NCBI GenBank assembly: GCA_003023195.1
Contig: PXRX01000031.1
Location: 1 to 64,000 of the forward strand
Source: Halobacteriales archaeon QS_8_69_26
GTDB taxonomy: Archaea > Halobacteriota > Halobacteria > Halobacteriales > SW-7-71-33
Length of the DNA stretch: 64,000 nucleotides
Direction of reading: 5' to 3'
The notes under the pieces were generated by a model. It had not been told where the DNA came from. It made no database searches and worked only from the letters and a program-made list of their open reading frames with translations. Made by a program: the position numbers and the translations under genes. Positions 17,301 to 24,400 of the stretch are shown in pieces. Position 1 is the stretch's first letter, and the number at the start of each line of letters is the position of its first letter.

Positions 17301-18127
17301 ATCCACTCCGCGTACCGGCGACGGTGGACCGCGAGAGTCACGTCCTCGCGGTCGAGGTGGCGGTACCGGCGCCAGTAGAGGGTCCCGGTGGCCACCGCGC
17401 CGAGGAGGGCGAGGACCCCGAGACCCATCAGCGCCTTCTCAGTACCGCGGTCACCTGCCGGTACCTCGACCTCACGGGTCGACTGCTTGCTGTGGGTCCG
17501 CTCGTCGGCCGCGTTTCCGACGCGGTAGGAGGTCCGCTCGAACCGCAGCGGAGCGGTTTCCTCGATGGTCCCCTCGGCGTCGTCGCTCCGGTAGGTAACC
17601 GAGACCGCAAGCCTGACCGAGACGTCGCCCGCGCTACCGATCTCGCGTTTGATCGCCGAGAGGCGGTTCCGGACCTCGGTGACGTCCAGGCTGGTCCGAA
17701 CTGTCGCGTTGCCGTCCTCGACGGTCGTCCCGTTGGACGCCAGGACCGTCGAGTTCCGCCAGAAGACGTCGCCACCTCGCGTCGCTACGTACTCCAGGTG
17801 CAGTTTCTGGTCGACGCTGACCGTCCGGTCGGCGGGAACGCTCGTCCGGAGGGTCAGGTCCAGGACGGGCGTCGCGTCGGTCAGGTACACCGGCGCGTCC
17901 TCCAGGCGAGTGCCACGTTCGTACAGCGAGGTGTTCCCGGTGACGACCGCGCTCTCGTCGAGTTCCGTTCCGAAGGTCCGGGTGTCCTCCCTCTCGGTCA
18001 CTTCGGTCGTCTCGGTCGAGTTGTAGCCGGCCACACCGACCCCGAACGCGAGGAGACCGAGGACGACGAGGACGGCGACCACTGCCGGCCCGCGGTCCGC
18101 CACCAGCCGTTCGGCGGTTCCACGCAT
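14309..18127 (-). CDS. DUF5305-type bitopic membrane protein with a giant acidic tail
   Basis: A 1272-residue protein. TM1 (about 14-35) is followed by an extracellular beta-rich DUF5305-like domain (about 40-225) containing many N-x-S/T sites. TM2 (about 230-250) leads into the Arg-rich YWRRYRHLDREDV, which by the positive-inside rule places the C-terminus in the cytosol. A small folded domain (about 255-325; VVEVDTLEDLVDVAIDSDERV) precedes roughly 940 residues of Asp/Gly/Pro/Ser-rich disorder. The tail has local repeats (DDPVADDPVADD, three VDGFGDD-like units). Its last 275 residues hold nine Trp motifs of the type W[DENT]xVP (WESIP, WDSVP, WDAVP, WNVVP, WTDVP). It is the last gene of the TasA/SipW-like operon, two bases after the preceding stop. 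Confidence 0.85.
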   Translation of the reverse strand: MRGTAERLVADRGPAVVAVLVVLGLLAFGVGVAGYNSTETTEVTEREDTRTFGTELDESAVVTGNTSLYERGTRLEDAPVYLTDATPVLDLTLRTSVPADRTVSVDQKLHLEYVATRGGDVFWRNSTVLASNGTTVEDGNATVRTSLDVTEVRNRLSAIKREIGSAGDVSVRLAVSVTYRSDDAEGTIEETAPLRFERTSYRVGNAADERTHSKQSTREVEVPAGDRGTEKALMGLGVLALLGAVATGTLYWRRYRHLDREDVTLAVHRRRYAEWISTGSAPVDPGTQVVEVDTLEDLVDVAIDSDERVIHDRSRGVYVVFHDGLVYRFSPGGSPVDSPGGSPVEADDRDRSPDEGSDGSPGEEQDRTGGGTAADDRNGAADEGPPENDGVGSGTDSPGDDDVGTATARLDGGVPEVWSGPERTAARGPLAPDRGPGGPRGPDADPPREAGDVPEDPQGADTGSTRRRDAVERTEGLESDDSGVDDDASAGDATSGNDGSAGDPAGGEDAEDTGPSRGDGDDPTSDSGGDPESRSDAEEDPENAHSRNQTDPREYDVNELRSIAAGEPSSFEGSRPTDDASSPGEAESPADPTGEQEDGPADGSTPEELEDSPDSSTGVESADSPAADPGAGTGDSLAEGTDTGSGGRAAVDPDPATAWFRDATVADGATSVPETAAGWGSGAIDTPSDGDGIRASNLFGTGSDAAESVARWGDGVTDDWTGSDDAGSGGLFDEEESGGGLFDDDSEQDSLLEDLGVEDGAPDVDVEGDSFDLVDPQPDEGDSGPKSGTDTTGPEPEPDPVPDTPDSDPVADDPVADDPEPDPPEPDPVEPETTEPDVTDSESQVDPVDPETDPVPAVDGFGDDPDPDVDGFGDDPDPYVDGLGDDEGPIPATESDSDAVAESGSDATAETIPDATTETTPDAAAESSADAVTGNGPDRTDDGPPEDLTTLADLRIDDGEHLRSGGSDVDPTVPAEVGETDDAGEGDDADGTDPAEVEDDPWESIPGDGEAESGEPATDHRTKTGGSTDVDPDVTDDPWDSVPADGGSGDDGPAKDSPPDDGPAKDSPQDDETGGENSPEVPEGDLWESVDDAGEAADDSAGTGGDPGEGADPADADADPWMAPGGGADPTEESTDDGWDAVPSGDPPTGGANVEAIRDPTGASTRESRDGDGGPWNVVPAANEADGGSPDASGRNGGVADAEDGSEVSALDTPEGTWDAVPADEDGESPADDEGSTWTDVPDENPDASGETDSAGDAGSPEVEWGDVPDHG

Positions 18128-18129
18128 CG

Positions 18130-18630
18130 TCAGGCCTCCACCGGGACGCTACGGTCGGTCGCCGAGACGTCCAGTCCCGACGCGGAGGCGTTCACGTGGA
18201 AGTAGACCGTCTCTCCCACGAGCGAGTCGTCGTCCGGCACCGAGAGCTTCACGGACTCGGTTCCGCTCTCCCCGAGGGTGAAGGTGACCTCGTTCCCGTG
18301 GTTCGTTCCGTCGACGACCAGGTCACCGAGGTTCGTCGAGTTCGACCGGAGTGCGACGGTCACGGTCACCGACGTCCCGAGCCGGTTGGTCACGTTCACC
18401 AGCGGGTCGGTGGCGTTGGTATGGACGGCCCCGGAGATGTCGAGCCCGTGTGCCGCGCTCGCGTCGTCGGTCACGTTCGTCTCGACGCCCCTCGGGACCT
18501 CGCCCGCGTCGGCCGCCGTGGACGCGAGGGGGTAGCCGACGGCCCCGACCACGAGGGCCGCGACGAGCAGTGCGGGGAGCAACCGACCCCCGGAGCCGGT
18601 CGAGCGCCGCCGGGAGCGTCGCCGGCCCAT
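18130..18630 (-). CDS. Secreted minor subunit of the TasA/SipW-like operon
   Basis: A 166-residue protein with a basic N-terminus (GRRRSRRRSTG), one hydrophobic signal segment (about 19-40) and a mature beta-sandwich with numerous glycosylation sequons (NVT, NAT, NVT, NST). The pattern VTVALRSNSTNLGDL...VTFTLGESGTESVKL resembles the TasA/DUF1102 type of extracellular subunit. Its start codon touches the stop of the signal peptidase gene (no spacer). I infer that it is a capping, adaptor or minor fibre subunit processed by the adjacent peptidase. Confidence 0.75.
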   Translation of the reverse strand: MGRRRSRRRSTGSGGRLLPALLVAALVVGAVGYPLASTAADAGEVPRGVETNVTDDASAAHGLDISGAVHTNATDPLVNVTNRLGTSVTVTVALRSNSTNLGDLVVDGTNHGNEVTFTLGESGTESVKLSVPDDDSLVGETVYFHVNASASGLDVSATDRSVPVEA

Positions 18631-19632
18631 TCACTCCTCACCTCCCAGGGTCCGGATCCACCGGCGACGAGATGCCCTGAGCGGCCGCTTGCGGTCCACG
18701 GTGAGGGCGACGAGCGTCAGCGGGGACAGCGACGCCGCGACGGAGGCGATGGCGGCTAGCAGCGGGTGGACGCCGACGAGCCAGTGGGTCACACCGGCCG
18801 GGAGGATTGCCGGGTACCGGTAGATCCCCAGGCGGACGGCGAACGGCCCGGTCTCGTCCGGTGCCGAGACCCGGGTCCGGACCGTCACCGCCGTCGCGTT
18901 CCGCGTCACGTTCTCCACTGCCATCCCCTCGGCCCGGACGACGACGCGCGTCAGCGGGGAGTCCCGGCGCTCTATCCGGTAGGTCTCCGTCCGGTTCGTC
19001 CCGGCTTGGAGGGTGTTGCTCCCGCCCGAGGGCGTCTCGGTCGCCACGTACTCCGTCCCTTGCGTCCGCGCCCCGCCGGCCACCGCGACGGTGCCCGCGA
19101 CGAGGCCGACGGCGAGGATGGCGACGACGAGCGTCCCCGCCCTCGGGACCGGACGGTCCCGGTCGCGTCCCCCCTGCGACCGGCCGACAGTCACGATGGC
19201 CAGGAGGAGAAGGACTCCCGTCACTGGCAGAGCGTTCGCCCGGAATGACCGGACGGCCGTCCCCAGGTTGGGGATCACGACCGGCGCACCGGCGACGGTG
19301 AGAACCTCGCCGACGACGTCCCCGTCGGACACCGGCGGCGCACCGGCGGACTGGTCGCTCGAGGGGTTCGCGTCGCCCTTCGTGACGTACCCGTCCGGGG
19401 TCGTCGCGACGACCCGGTGGGTGACGTAGTCGTCGCCGTCCGGCGACCGGAAGGTGACGACGTCGCCGGCTTCGACGGAGTCGGCGGGAACGAGCAGGTA
19501 GCCGTCCCCCTCGGCGATGGTCGGTGCCATGCTCCCGGAGGTAACGTACCCCAACTGGAGCGGGGACGAGGCCGGCGCTACCAGTAGGAGACCGACTGCG
19601 AGCACGGCGGCGATACCAGCGGTCCGCAACAC
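18631..19632 (-). CDS. Signal peptidase I, archaeal S26B/SipW type, with extra C-terminal module
   Basis: A 333-residue membrane protease. TM1 (5-22) is followed by the catalytic core: Ser34 in SGSMAPT, His72 in YVTHRV and Asp87/Asp93 in TKGDANPSSD. This is the Ser-His-Asp arrangement of the archaeal/ER-type enzyme rather than the bacterial Ser-Lys type. The core ends with TM2 (about 131-147). Unusually, a further ~185 residues follow: TM3 (about 160-182), an extracellular glycosylable domain, and TM4 (about 290-312) ending in a very basic tail. Its position between two secreted subunits implies it is a dedicated processing enzyme. Confidence 0.9.
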   Translation of the reverse strand: MLRTAGIAAVLAVGLLLVAPASSPLQLGYVTSGSMAPTIAEGDGYLLVPADSVEAGDVVTFRSPDGDDYVTHRVVATTPDGYVTKGDANPSSDQSAGAPPVSDGDVVGEVLTVAGAPVVIPNLGTAVRSFRANALPVTGVLLLLAIVTVGRSQGGRDRDRPVPRAGTLVVAILAVGLVAGTVAVAGGARTQGTEYVATETPSGGSNTLQAGTNRTETYRIERRDSPLTRVVVRAEGMAVENVTRNATAVTVRTRVSAPDETGPFAVRLGIYRYPAILPAGVTHWLVGVHPLLAAIASVAASLSPLTLVALTVDRKRPLRASRRRWIRTLGGEE

Positions 19633-19641
19633 TGTCTGGGG

Positions 19642-20196
19642 TTAGGAGGTCGAGACGTTGAACGTCCCAGAGAGGTTGTCGCTATCGGACAGGCCGTGGG
19701 TGTTCACCACGATGACGACGTAGTAGGTGGTCCCGCTGGAGACGCTGCTGATCGTCTTCGACCCGCTCTCCTCGTCGACGGTGGCGACGTTGTTCCCGCT
19801 GGAGTTGTAGATCTGGAACTTGATGTTGGCGTCAGTGTCCGAGTCGTCGGCGTCCAGGGTGTAATCGACGGACAGGTCGAACGTCGCTCCGCCGTTGTTC
19901 GTGATGTTGAACGCCGTCTGGTTGGTCGGGTCGTTCGTGTTGCCGAGTTCGAAGTCCGCGGCGGTGTTGACGCCGGTACCGCCGCCCCTGGTGAAGTCGA
20001 CGGTCAGCGCCCCGGTCGAGTTCTGCTGGACGAGGCTGCCGGAGGTCCCGTCCTCCAGGCCGATGAGACCGTTGTTGTCGGTCACCACGTCGACGTTGCT
20101 CGAACGGTCGACTGACCCGGTCGTGTATGCCGTGGCGCCTAACGCGGCCACGAGTGCGATCACTAGCAATCCGATCGATGCGGTTTTCAGGCGCAT
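19642..20196 (-). CDS. TasA/CalY-like (DUF1102-type) secreted fibre subunit
   Basis: A 184-residue precursor. MRLKTASIGLLVIALVAALG is a SipW-type signal, with likely cleavage after ALGATA at about residue 22. The mature part is Ser/Thr/Asn/Gly-rich, beta-stranded (VDVVTDNNGLIGLED, AFNITNNGGATFDLSVDYTL, TYYVVIVVNTHG) and ends directly in NVSTS with no anchor. It is cysteine-free with several sequons. Size, composition and the adjacent SipW-like peptidase match TasA of Bacillus and the archaeal bundling-pilus subunit AbpA, which assemble by donor-strand exchange. It is first in the operon; nine bases separate it from the peptidase gene. A GTG nine bases upstream is an alternative start. Confidence 0.8.
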   Translation of the reverse strand: MRLKTASIGLLVIALVAALGATAYTTGSVDRSSNVDVVTDNNGLIGLEDGTSGSLVQQNSTGALTVDFTRGGGTGVNTAADFELGNTNDPTNQTAFNITNNGGATFDLSVDYTLDADDSDTDANIKFQIYNSSGNNVATVDEESGSKTISSVSSGTTYYVVIVVNTHGLSDSDNLSGTFNVSTS

Positions 20197-20238
20197 GGAT
20201 CCCACGATGCCCGTCGGTCGCTTCTGAGATATGGTTAA

Positions 20239-20250
20239 CAGTATTTACTG
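20239..20250 (-). promoter_or_regulatory. TATA-like box overlapped by an inverted repeat, promoter of the TasA-like operon
   Basis: The perfect palindrome CAGTA-TT-TACTG lies 43-54 nt before the ATG at 20196 and contains GTAAATAC on the minus strand, the same box seen before the RecA-like gene. A transcription start near 20218 would follow. A related half site (ACAGTAA) is at 20270-20276 and the full 22-bp palindrome at 20341-20362, suggesting operator control. Confidence 0.5.
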
Positions 20251-20340
20251 ATCGGTGCGTAATGGTTAAACAGTAAGTCATCAGGTATCCGTCCAGGGAT
20301 CCGGGACGATGACGCTCGGGACCGACCCGCATGGCACCCG

Positions 20341-20362
20341 TTTACAGTAACTTTACTGTAAA
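20341..20362. promoter_or_regulatory. 22-bp palindrome, ACAGTAA family
   Basis: Two perfect 10-bp arms (TTTACAGTAA and its complement) are separated by CT. It lies 123 bp before the start of the decayed dioxygenase and 145 bp before the TasA-like gene on the other strand. A near copy sits at 26529-26550. It is AT-rich in a GC-rich background, as expected of a protein-binding site. Confidence 0.55.
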
Positions 20363-20463
20363 ATTCTGTCCGACGGGGAGTCGCCACTGGACCGCCGTTC
20401 GCGTCGGCGGCGGGTGCACCCACCCGCGGTGGGGTTATGCACCCGAGCGCCCTACCCTGGCCC

Positions 20464-20928
20464 ATGCCCGAGGACGTTTCCGGCATCCATCACGTCACCG
20501 CCATCGCGAGCGATCCCGCCCGGAACCTGGCGTCCTACACGGAGACGCTCGGGTTGCGACCGGTCAAGCGCAGCGTCAACCAGGACGACGTCTCGGTCTA
20601 CCACCTGTTCTACGGCGACCGGGTCGGGTCCCCGGGAACGAGCATGACGTTCTTCCCCTACGAGGGTGCCGGGCAGGGACGGGTTGGGACCGGGCAGGCG
20701 AGTACCACGGCCTTCCTCGTCCCCGGGGGATCGGTCGACTACTGGGTCGGCCGCCTCGATGGCGCGGGCGTCGACGCCGACGACCCCCGCGAGCGGTTCG
20801 GCGACACCGTCGACGAGGACGTCGAGGAACTCGGGGAACGGCTGGTACTCCCAGGGTGACTGGAGGACCGCCGGGCCGAAATCGAGACTGGACTGCCGGA
20901 CCTGTCTGTCGGTCCCGCCGCCGAGTGA
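20464..20928 (+). pseudogene. Decayed VOC ring-cleavage dioxygenase (MhqO-like)
   Basis: The N-terminal 110 residues (MPEDVSGIHHVTAIASDPAR, RPVKRSVNQDD, YHLFYGD, GTSMTFFPYEG) are the first vicinal-oxygen-chelate module of glyoxalase/dioxygenase proteins that usually have about 310 residues and detoxify quinones. After ERFGDTVDEDV the sequence jumps to ELGERLVLPG, a TGA at 20857-20859, and then in the same frame LEDRRAEIETGLPDLSV and a second stop. That last part is the normal C-terminus (LPPWLEDRR...), so about 140 internal residues were deleted in frame and a Trp codon became TGA. The second metal-binding module is lost, so the product cannot be active. Confidence 0.75.
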
Positions 20929-21039
20929 GGAGGGGATCCGGCCGACCCGACCGCCGAGTGAGCGGACCGGTTTTTTTCAGTATCAGATCGCCTTCGCGTC
21001 CCGTTGTCGTTAAGACCCGCGGACCGGAACAACAGGGCG

Positions 21040-24000
21040 ATGCTCGACTACGACACTGGCGACGTCGTTCTTCTACAACTGGAGGGGGCCGGGGAGTGGT
21101 CCGATCCGGACGTGGTCCCGCCGGACGTCGCCATTCCGGGGATCAGTACCGCCCTGGAGGTCAGCGAGGAGCGGATCTCCGAGCGGGTGTCGTTGCTGTC
21201 CGCCCTCGACGACCTCAAGCGGGCGGGGCTGGTCGAGGAACACCAGATGCGCGTCAGGGGGCTGGAGGGGGAGCGCAACGTCTACTTCCTCACCGAGGAG
21301 GGGCGCGACCGCGCACGGGGGCTCCGGCAGCGACTGGCGGACAGAACCGTCGTCGTCCGCGACGGGGGCGAACGGGAGGTCGCCCTGGGGGACATCGACG
21401 AGTACCTCCCCGACCCGGCCCTGCCGCGCGCGCTCTCGCGCCTGACCGACGACGGGGTGCTCTACCTGGAGGAGGAAGTGGGACAGCGGTTCGTGAACCG
21501 CGAGGCGGAACTCGCGCGCCTGAACGACGCCCTGGCGGACGTCGAGGCGGGGGAGCCGCGGGCGGTCCTGGTCGGCGGCGAGGCCGGCGTGGGCAAGACC
21601 ACGCTCGTCACCGACGAACTCGCCGCGACGGCCCGGGAGGACGGGGTGCGGGTGTCGGTGGGCCGGTGTCAGGCCGAAGTGACCGAACCCTACGGCCCGG
21701 TGCGAAACGCCGTCGGCGACCTGCTGGCGACGGACCCGTTCGTTCGTGACGGCCCCGCGCCATCCGACGCCTCGCAACTCGCGGCCGAACGCACCGCCAT
21801 GTTCGAGGACGTCACGGACGCGCTCGCGGCGGCGAGCGAGGGCCAGCCGCTGATGGTGGTGGTCGACGACCTCCACTCCGCGGACGACCCGACACTGGAG
21901 CTGTTCGAACACCTCGCGGACACGCTCCACGGGAACGTCCTGCTGGTCGGCACGTACCGGCCGGAGGACCTTCCCTCGGACCACCCGGTCGCGGGGATGG
22001 TCGAGCGCTGGACCGACGCCGACGAGGCTGGGGCGGGGGCGAGCAAGTACCACCTCCAGCTCGACCCGTTCGGCCGCGACGAGACCAGACAGCTGGTCGA
22101 GTGGCTGGTCGGGCGGCGTGGCGTCCCGGCCGCGTTCGTCGACCGCGTCTACGAGCTGACGGGCGGCAACCCGCTGTTCGTCAAGGAGAGCGTCACGCGG
22201 CTGATCCAGAAGGGGACCGTCGACCCGGAGCACGGCCTCTACCCCGACGACCCCGACGACATCCCCGTCTCGGACGAGGTCGAGGACACCATCGATATCC
22301 GGCTGTCGGTCCTCGACGAGGCGACCCACGACGTCCTCGACCTGGGCGGAGTCATCGGCCAGTCGGTCCCCTTCGAGGTGCTGGCGGCCGCGACCGACGC
22401 CGACGAGGCCCAGCTCCGCGAGCACGTCGACCTCCTGGTCGACAGCCACATCTGGGAGCGCGCCGAAGGCGAGGACGAACGCCTGCGGTTCGCCAGTGGC
22501 CTGATGCGGGAAACCGTCTTCGACCGGATCCCCGTGGAGCGCCGGCGGGAACTCCACGCCCGGATCGCCGACGCCGTGGCCGAGAGCCACGGCGACGACC
22601 CGGACTACCACGCGACGATCGCACACCACTACCAACGCGCTGGTGACCCCGAACGAGCGTTCGAGTTCTACATCCAGGCCGCCGACCACGCCAAGAGCGT
22701 CTACGCCCACGAGGTCGCCCTGGACAACTACGACCGCGCGCTGGAACTGGCCCGCGAGGAACTCGACCGCGAGGAGGACGACGACCAGGTCCTGGACGTC
22801 CTCAAGGAGTTCGCCGAGACCTACTACCTGCTCGGCGAGTACGACGAGGCCGACCGGTACTACCGGTACGTCGAGGACCGGGCGACGGACCTCGAACTGC
22901 TCCGCCGGATCGCCCACGTCCGGATAGACATGCTCGACTCCCGTGGGCGGTACGACGAGGCCCTCGAGGTGGCCGAGAACGCCATCGAGGAGTACGGGGT
23001 CGCCGACACCCGGGAGAGCTGTCACCTGTTCGGCCTGAAGGGTGGCGTCCACCTCCACACCAGCGAGTTCGACGCCGCCGAGGAGGCCTTCCAGCGGTGC
23101 CTGGAGATAGCCGAACGGATCGAGGAACCCGAGGCCCTCGCGTCGGCGTACCTCGACCTGGGCGCGCTGGACGTGGTCCGGGGGGAGGCCGACGAGGAGA
23201 CACTCGACCTGCTGGAGCGGGCCGTCTCGGTCGCGGAGGAGGGCGACGACGACCGTCCGCTGGCCCGGGCGCTGAACAACCTCGCGATGCTGTACAACGA
23301 GTTCGACCGCACCGACGACGCCGAGGAGACCTTCCGGCGGTGCCTGGAACTCAAAGACGAGATGGGCGACCGCGTCCAGGTGGCCAGGGCCCACAGCAAC
23401 CTCGGCAAGATCCAGCGCAACAAGGGCGAGTTCGAGGCGGCCGTCGAGAACACGGAGAAAGCAATAGACATCGCGGAGTCCGTCGACAACGTCCAGGTCA
23501 TGGCGACCGGTTACCGTCAGTTGAGTGCCCTTCACCACGCCCTGGGCCGGATCGACCGGGCCATCGAGCACAGCGAGCGCGCGCTGGAACTGGTCGGTCG
23601 GCTGAACAACCCCCAGGACGAGGCCGTCGTGACCGCGTCGCTGGCCGACAGCAACCTCGACGGGGGCAACCTGGACCACGCCGAGAAACTCGCCGACGAC
23701 GCACTCGACATCGCCCAGGAGTACGACAGTCCCGCCGGGGAGTGGATCGGCCTCGTCGTCCTCGGGGAGATCGATTACGAGCGTGGCGACTACGGGGCGG
23801 CCCGCGAGCATTTCGAGGCCGCCATCGACGTCGTCGAGAAGGGGATGGATCGGTTCGCCGAGCGACGGCGCTCGGCCACGCACGCCTCGCTGGCGGAGGC
23901 CGCACTCGCCGAGGGCGATGTCGAGCGGGCGGCGGAGCAGGTCGAGCGGGCCCGCGAGAACGCCGAGGCCGCCGACGAGGCGTCCACGATGGCTCGTGCC

Positions 24001-24273
24001 GACCTCCGGGCCGGCGCGCTCGCTCGCACTCGCGGCGAGTTCGAGAAGGCCGAACGGTTGCTGACGAGCGCCCTGGAGACGAGCCGTGAGCCGCACAACC
24101 GCGACGCCTTCCTCGAGTGCAGGGCGATCCTCGAACTGGGCCGCCTGGAACGCGACCGGGGTCGCCCCGGCGCGGTACGCGAGTACGCCGAGGAGGCCCT
24201 CGAAATGACAGAGGAGGGCGGTATGGGCCGGTTCACCAGTCACGCGCGTGAGATCCTCGACGACCTGGAGTGA
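21040..24273 (+). CDS. STAND-type ATPase: winged helix, AAA-16 NTPase, TPR repeats
   Basis: A 1077-residue soluble regulator. The N-terminal winged-helix region (about 20-115; LSALDDLKRAGLVEEH, VYFLTEEGRDRARGL) is followed by a predicted ATPase of the MalT/AAA-16 class (about 150-420) with Walker A GGEAGVGKT and Walker B LMVVVDDLHSADD. A helical arm follows, and from about 530 to the end there are at least ten TPR-type repeats (LGEYDEADRYYRYVED, TSEFDAAEEAFQRCLE, GDYGAAREHFEAAID). Proteins of this plan are signal-controlled switches: ligand or protein binding to the TPR arm drives NTP-dependent oligomerisation. The input is unknown. The ATG at 21040 begins the winged-helix region. Confidence 0.85.
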   Translation: MLDYDTGDVVLLQLEGAGEWSDPDVVPPDVAIPGISTALEVSEERISERVSLLSALDDLKRAGLVEEHQMRVRGLEGERNVYFLTEEGRDRARGLRQRLADRTVVVRDGGEREVALGDIDEYLPDPALPRALSRLTDDGVLYLEEEVGQRFVNREAELARLNDALADVEAGEPRAVLVGGEAGVGKTTLVTDELAATAREDGVRVSVGRCQAEVTEPYGPVRNAVGDLLATDPFVRDGPAPSDASQLAAERTAMFEDVTDALAAASEGQPLMVVVDDLHSADDPTLELFEHLADTLHGNVLLVGTYRPEDLPSDHPVAGMVERWTDADEAGAGASKYHLQLDPFGRDETRQLVEWLVGRRGVPAAFVDRVYELTGGNPLFVKESVTRLIQKGTVDPEHGLYPDDPDDIPVSDEVEDTIDIRLSVLDEATHDVLDLGGVIGQSVPFEVLAAATDADEAQLREHVDLLVDSHIWERAEGEDERLRFASGLMRETVFDRIPVERRRELHARIADAVAESHGDDPDYHATIAHHYQRAGDPERAFEFYIQAADHAKSVYAHEVALDNYDRALELAREELDREEDDDQVLDVLKEFAETYYLLGEYDEADRYYRYVEDRATDLELLRRIAHVRIDMLDSRGRYDEALEVAENAIEEYGVADTRESCHLFGLKGGVHLHTSEFDAAEEAFQRCLEIAERIEEPEALASAYLDLGALDVVRGEADEETLDLLERAVSVAEEGDDDRPLARALNNLAMLYNEFDRTDDAEETFRRCLELKDEMGDRVQVARAHSNLGKIQRNKGEFEAAVENTEKAIDIAESVDNVQVMATGYRQLSALHHALGRIDRAIEHSERALELVGRLNNPQDEAVVTASLADSNLDGGNLDHAEKLADDALDIAQEYDSPAGEWIGLVVLGEIDYERGDYGAAREHFEAAIDVVEKGMDRFAERRRSATHASLAEAALAEGDVERAAEQVERARENAEAADEASTMARADLRAGALARTRGEFEKAERLLTSALETSREPHNRDAFLECRAILELGRLERDRGRPGAVREYAEEALEMTEEGGMGRFTSHAREILDDLE

Positions 24274-24400
24274 TCCGGGGTCGTCTCGCGGTCGACCGAC
24301 CGCCGTTGGGCAGTCCGTTCACCGGACGGGATCGCCGCTGCCCCCGGTCGCCGGGACCGGATCGCCGCCGTTTTTGTGTGGTCGGGCGTAGCCGGCGGAC

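Noticed and set aside
20857-20859. TGA as selenocysteine in the dioxygenase remnant
   Set aside because: Known haloarchaea lack selenocysteine decoding, and a large in-frame deletion is also present.
21073-24243. 1056-residue minus-strand ORF opposite the STAND ATPase
   Set aside because: It mirrors the codons of the real gene, lacks any domain, and the plus strand has clear Walker and TPR motifs.
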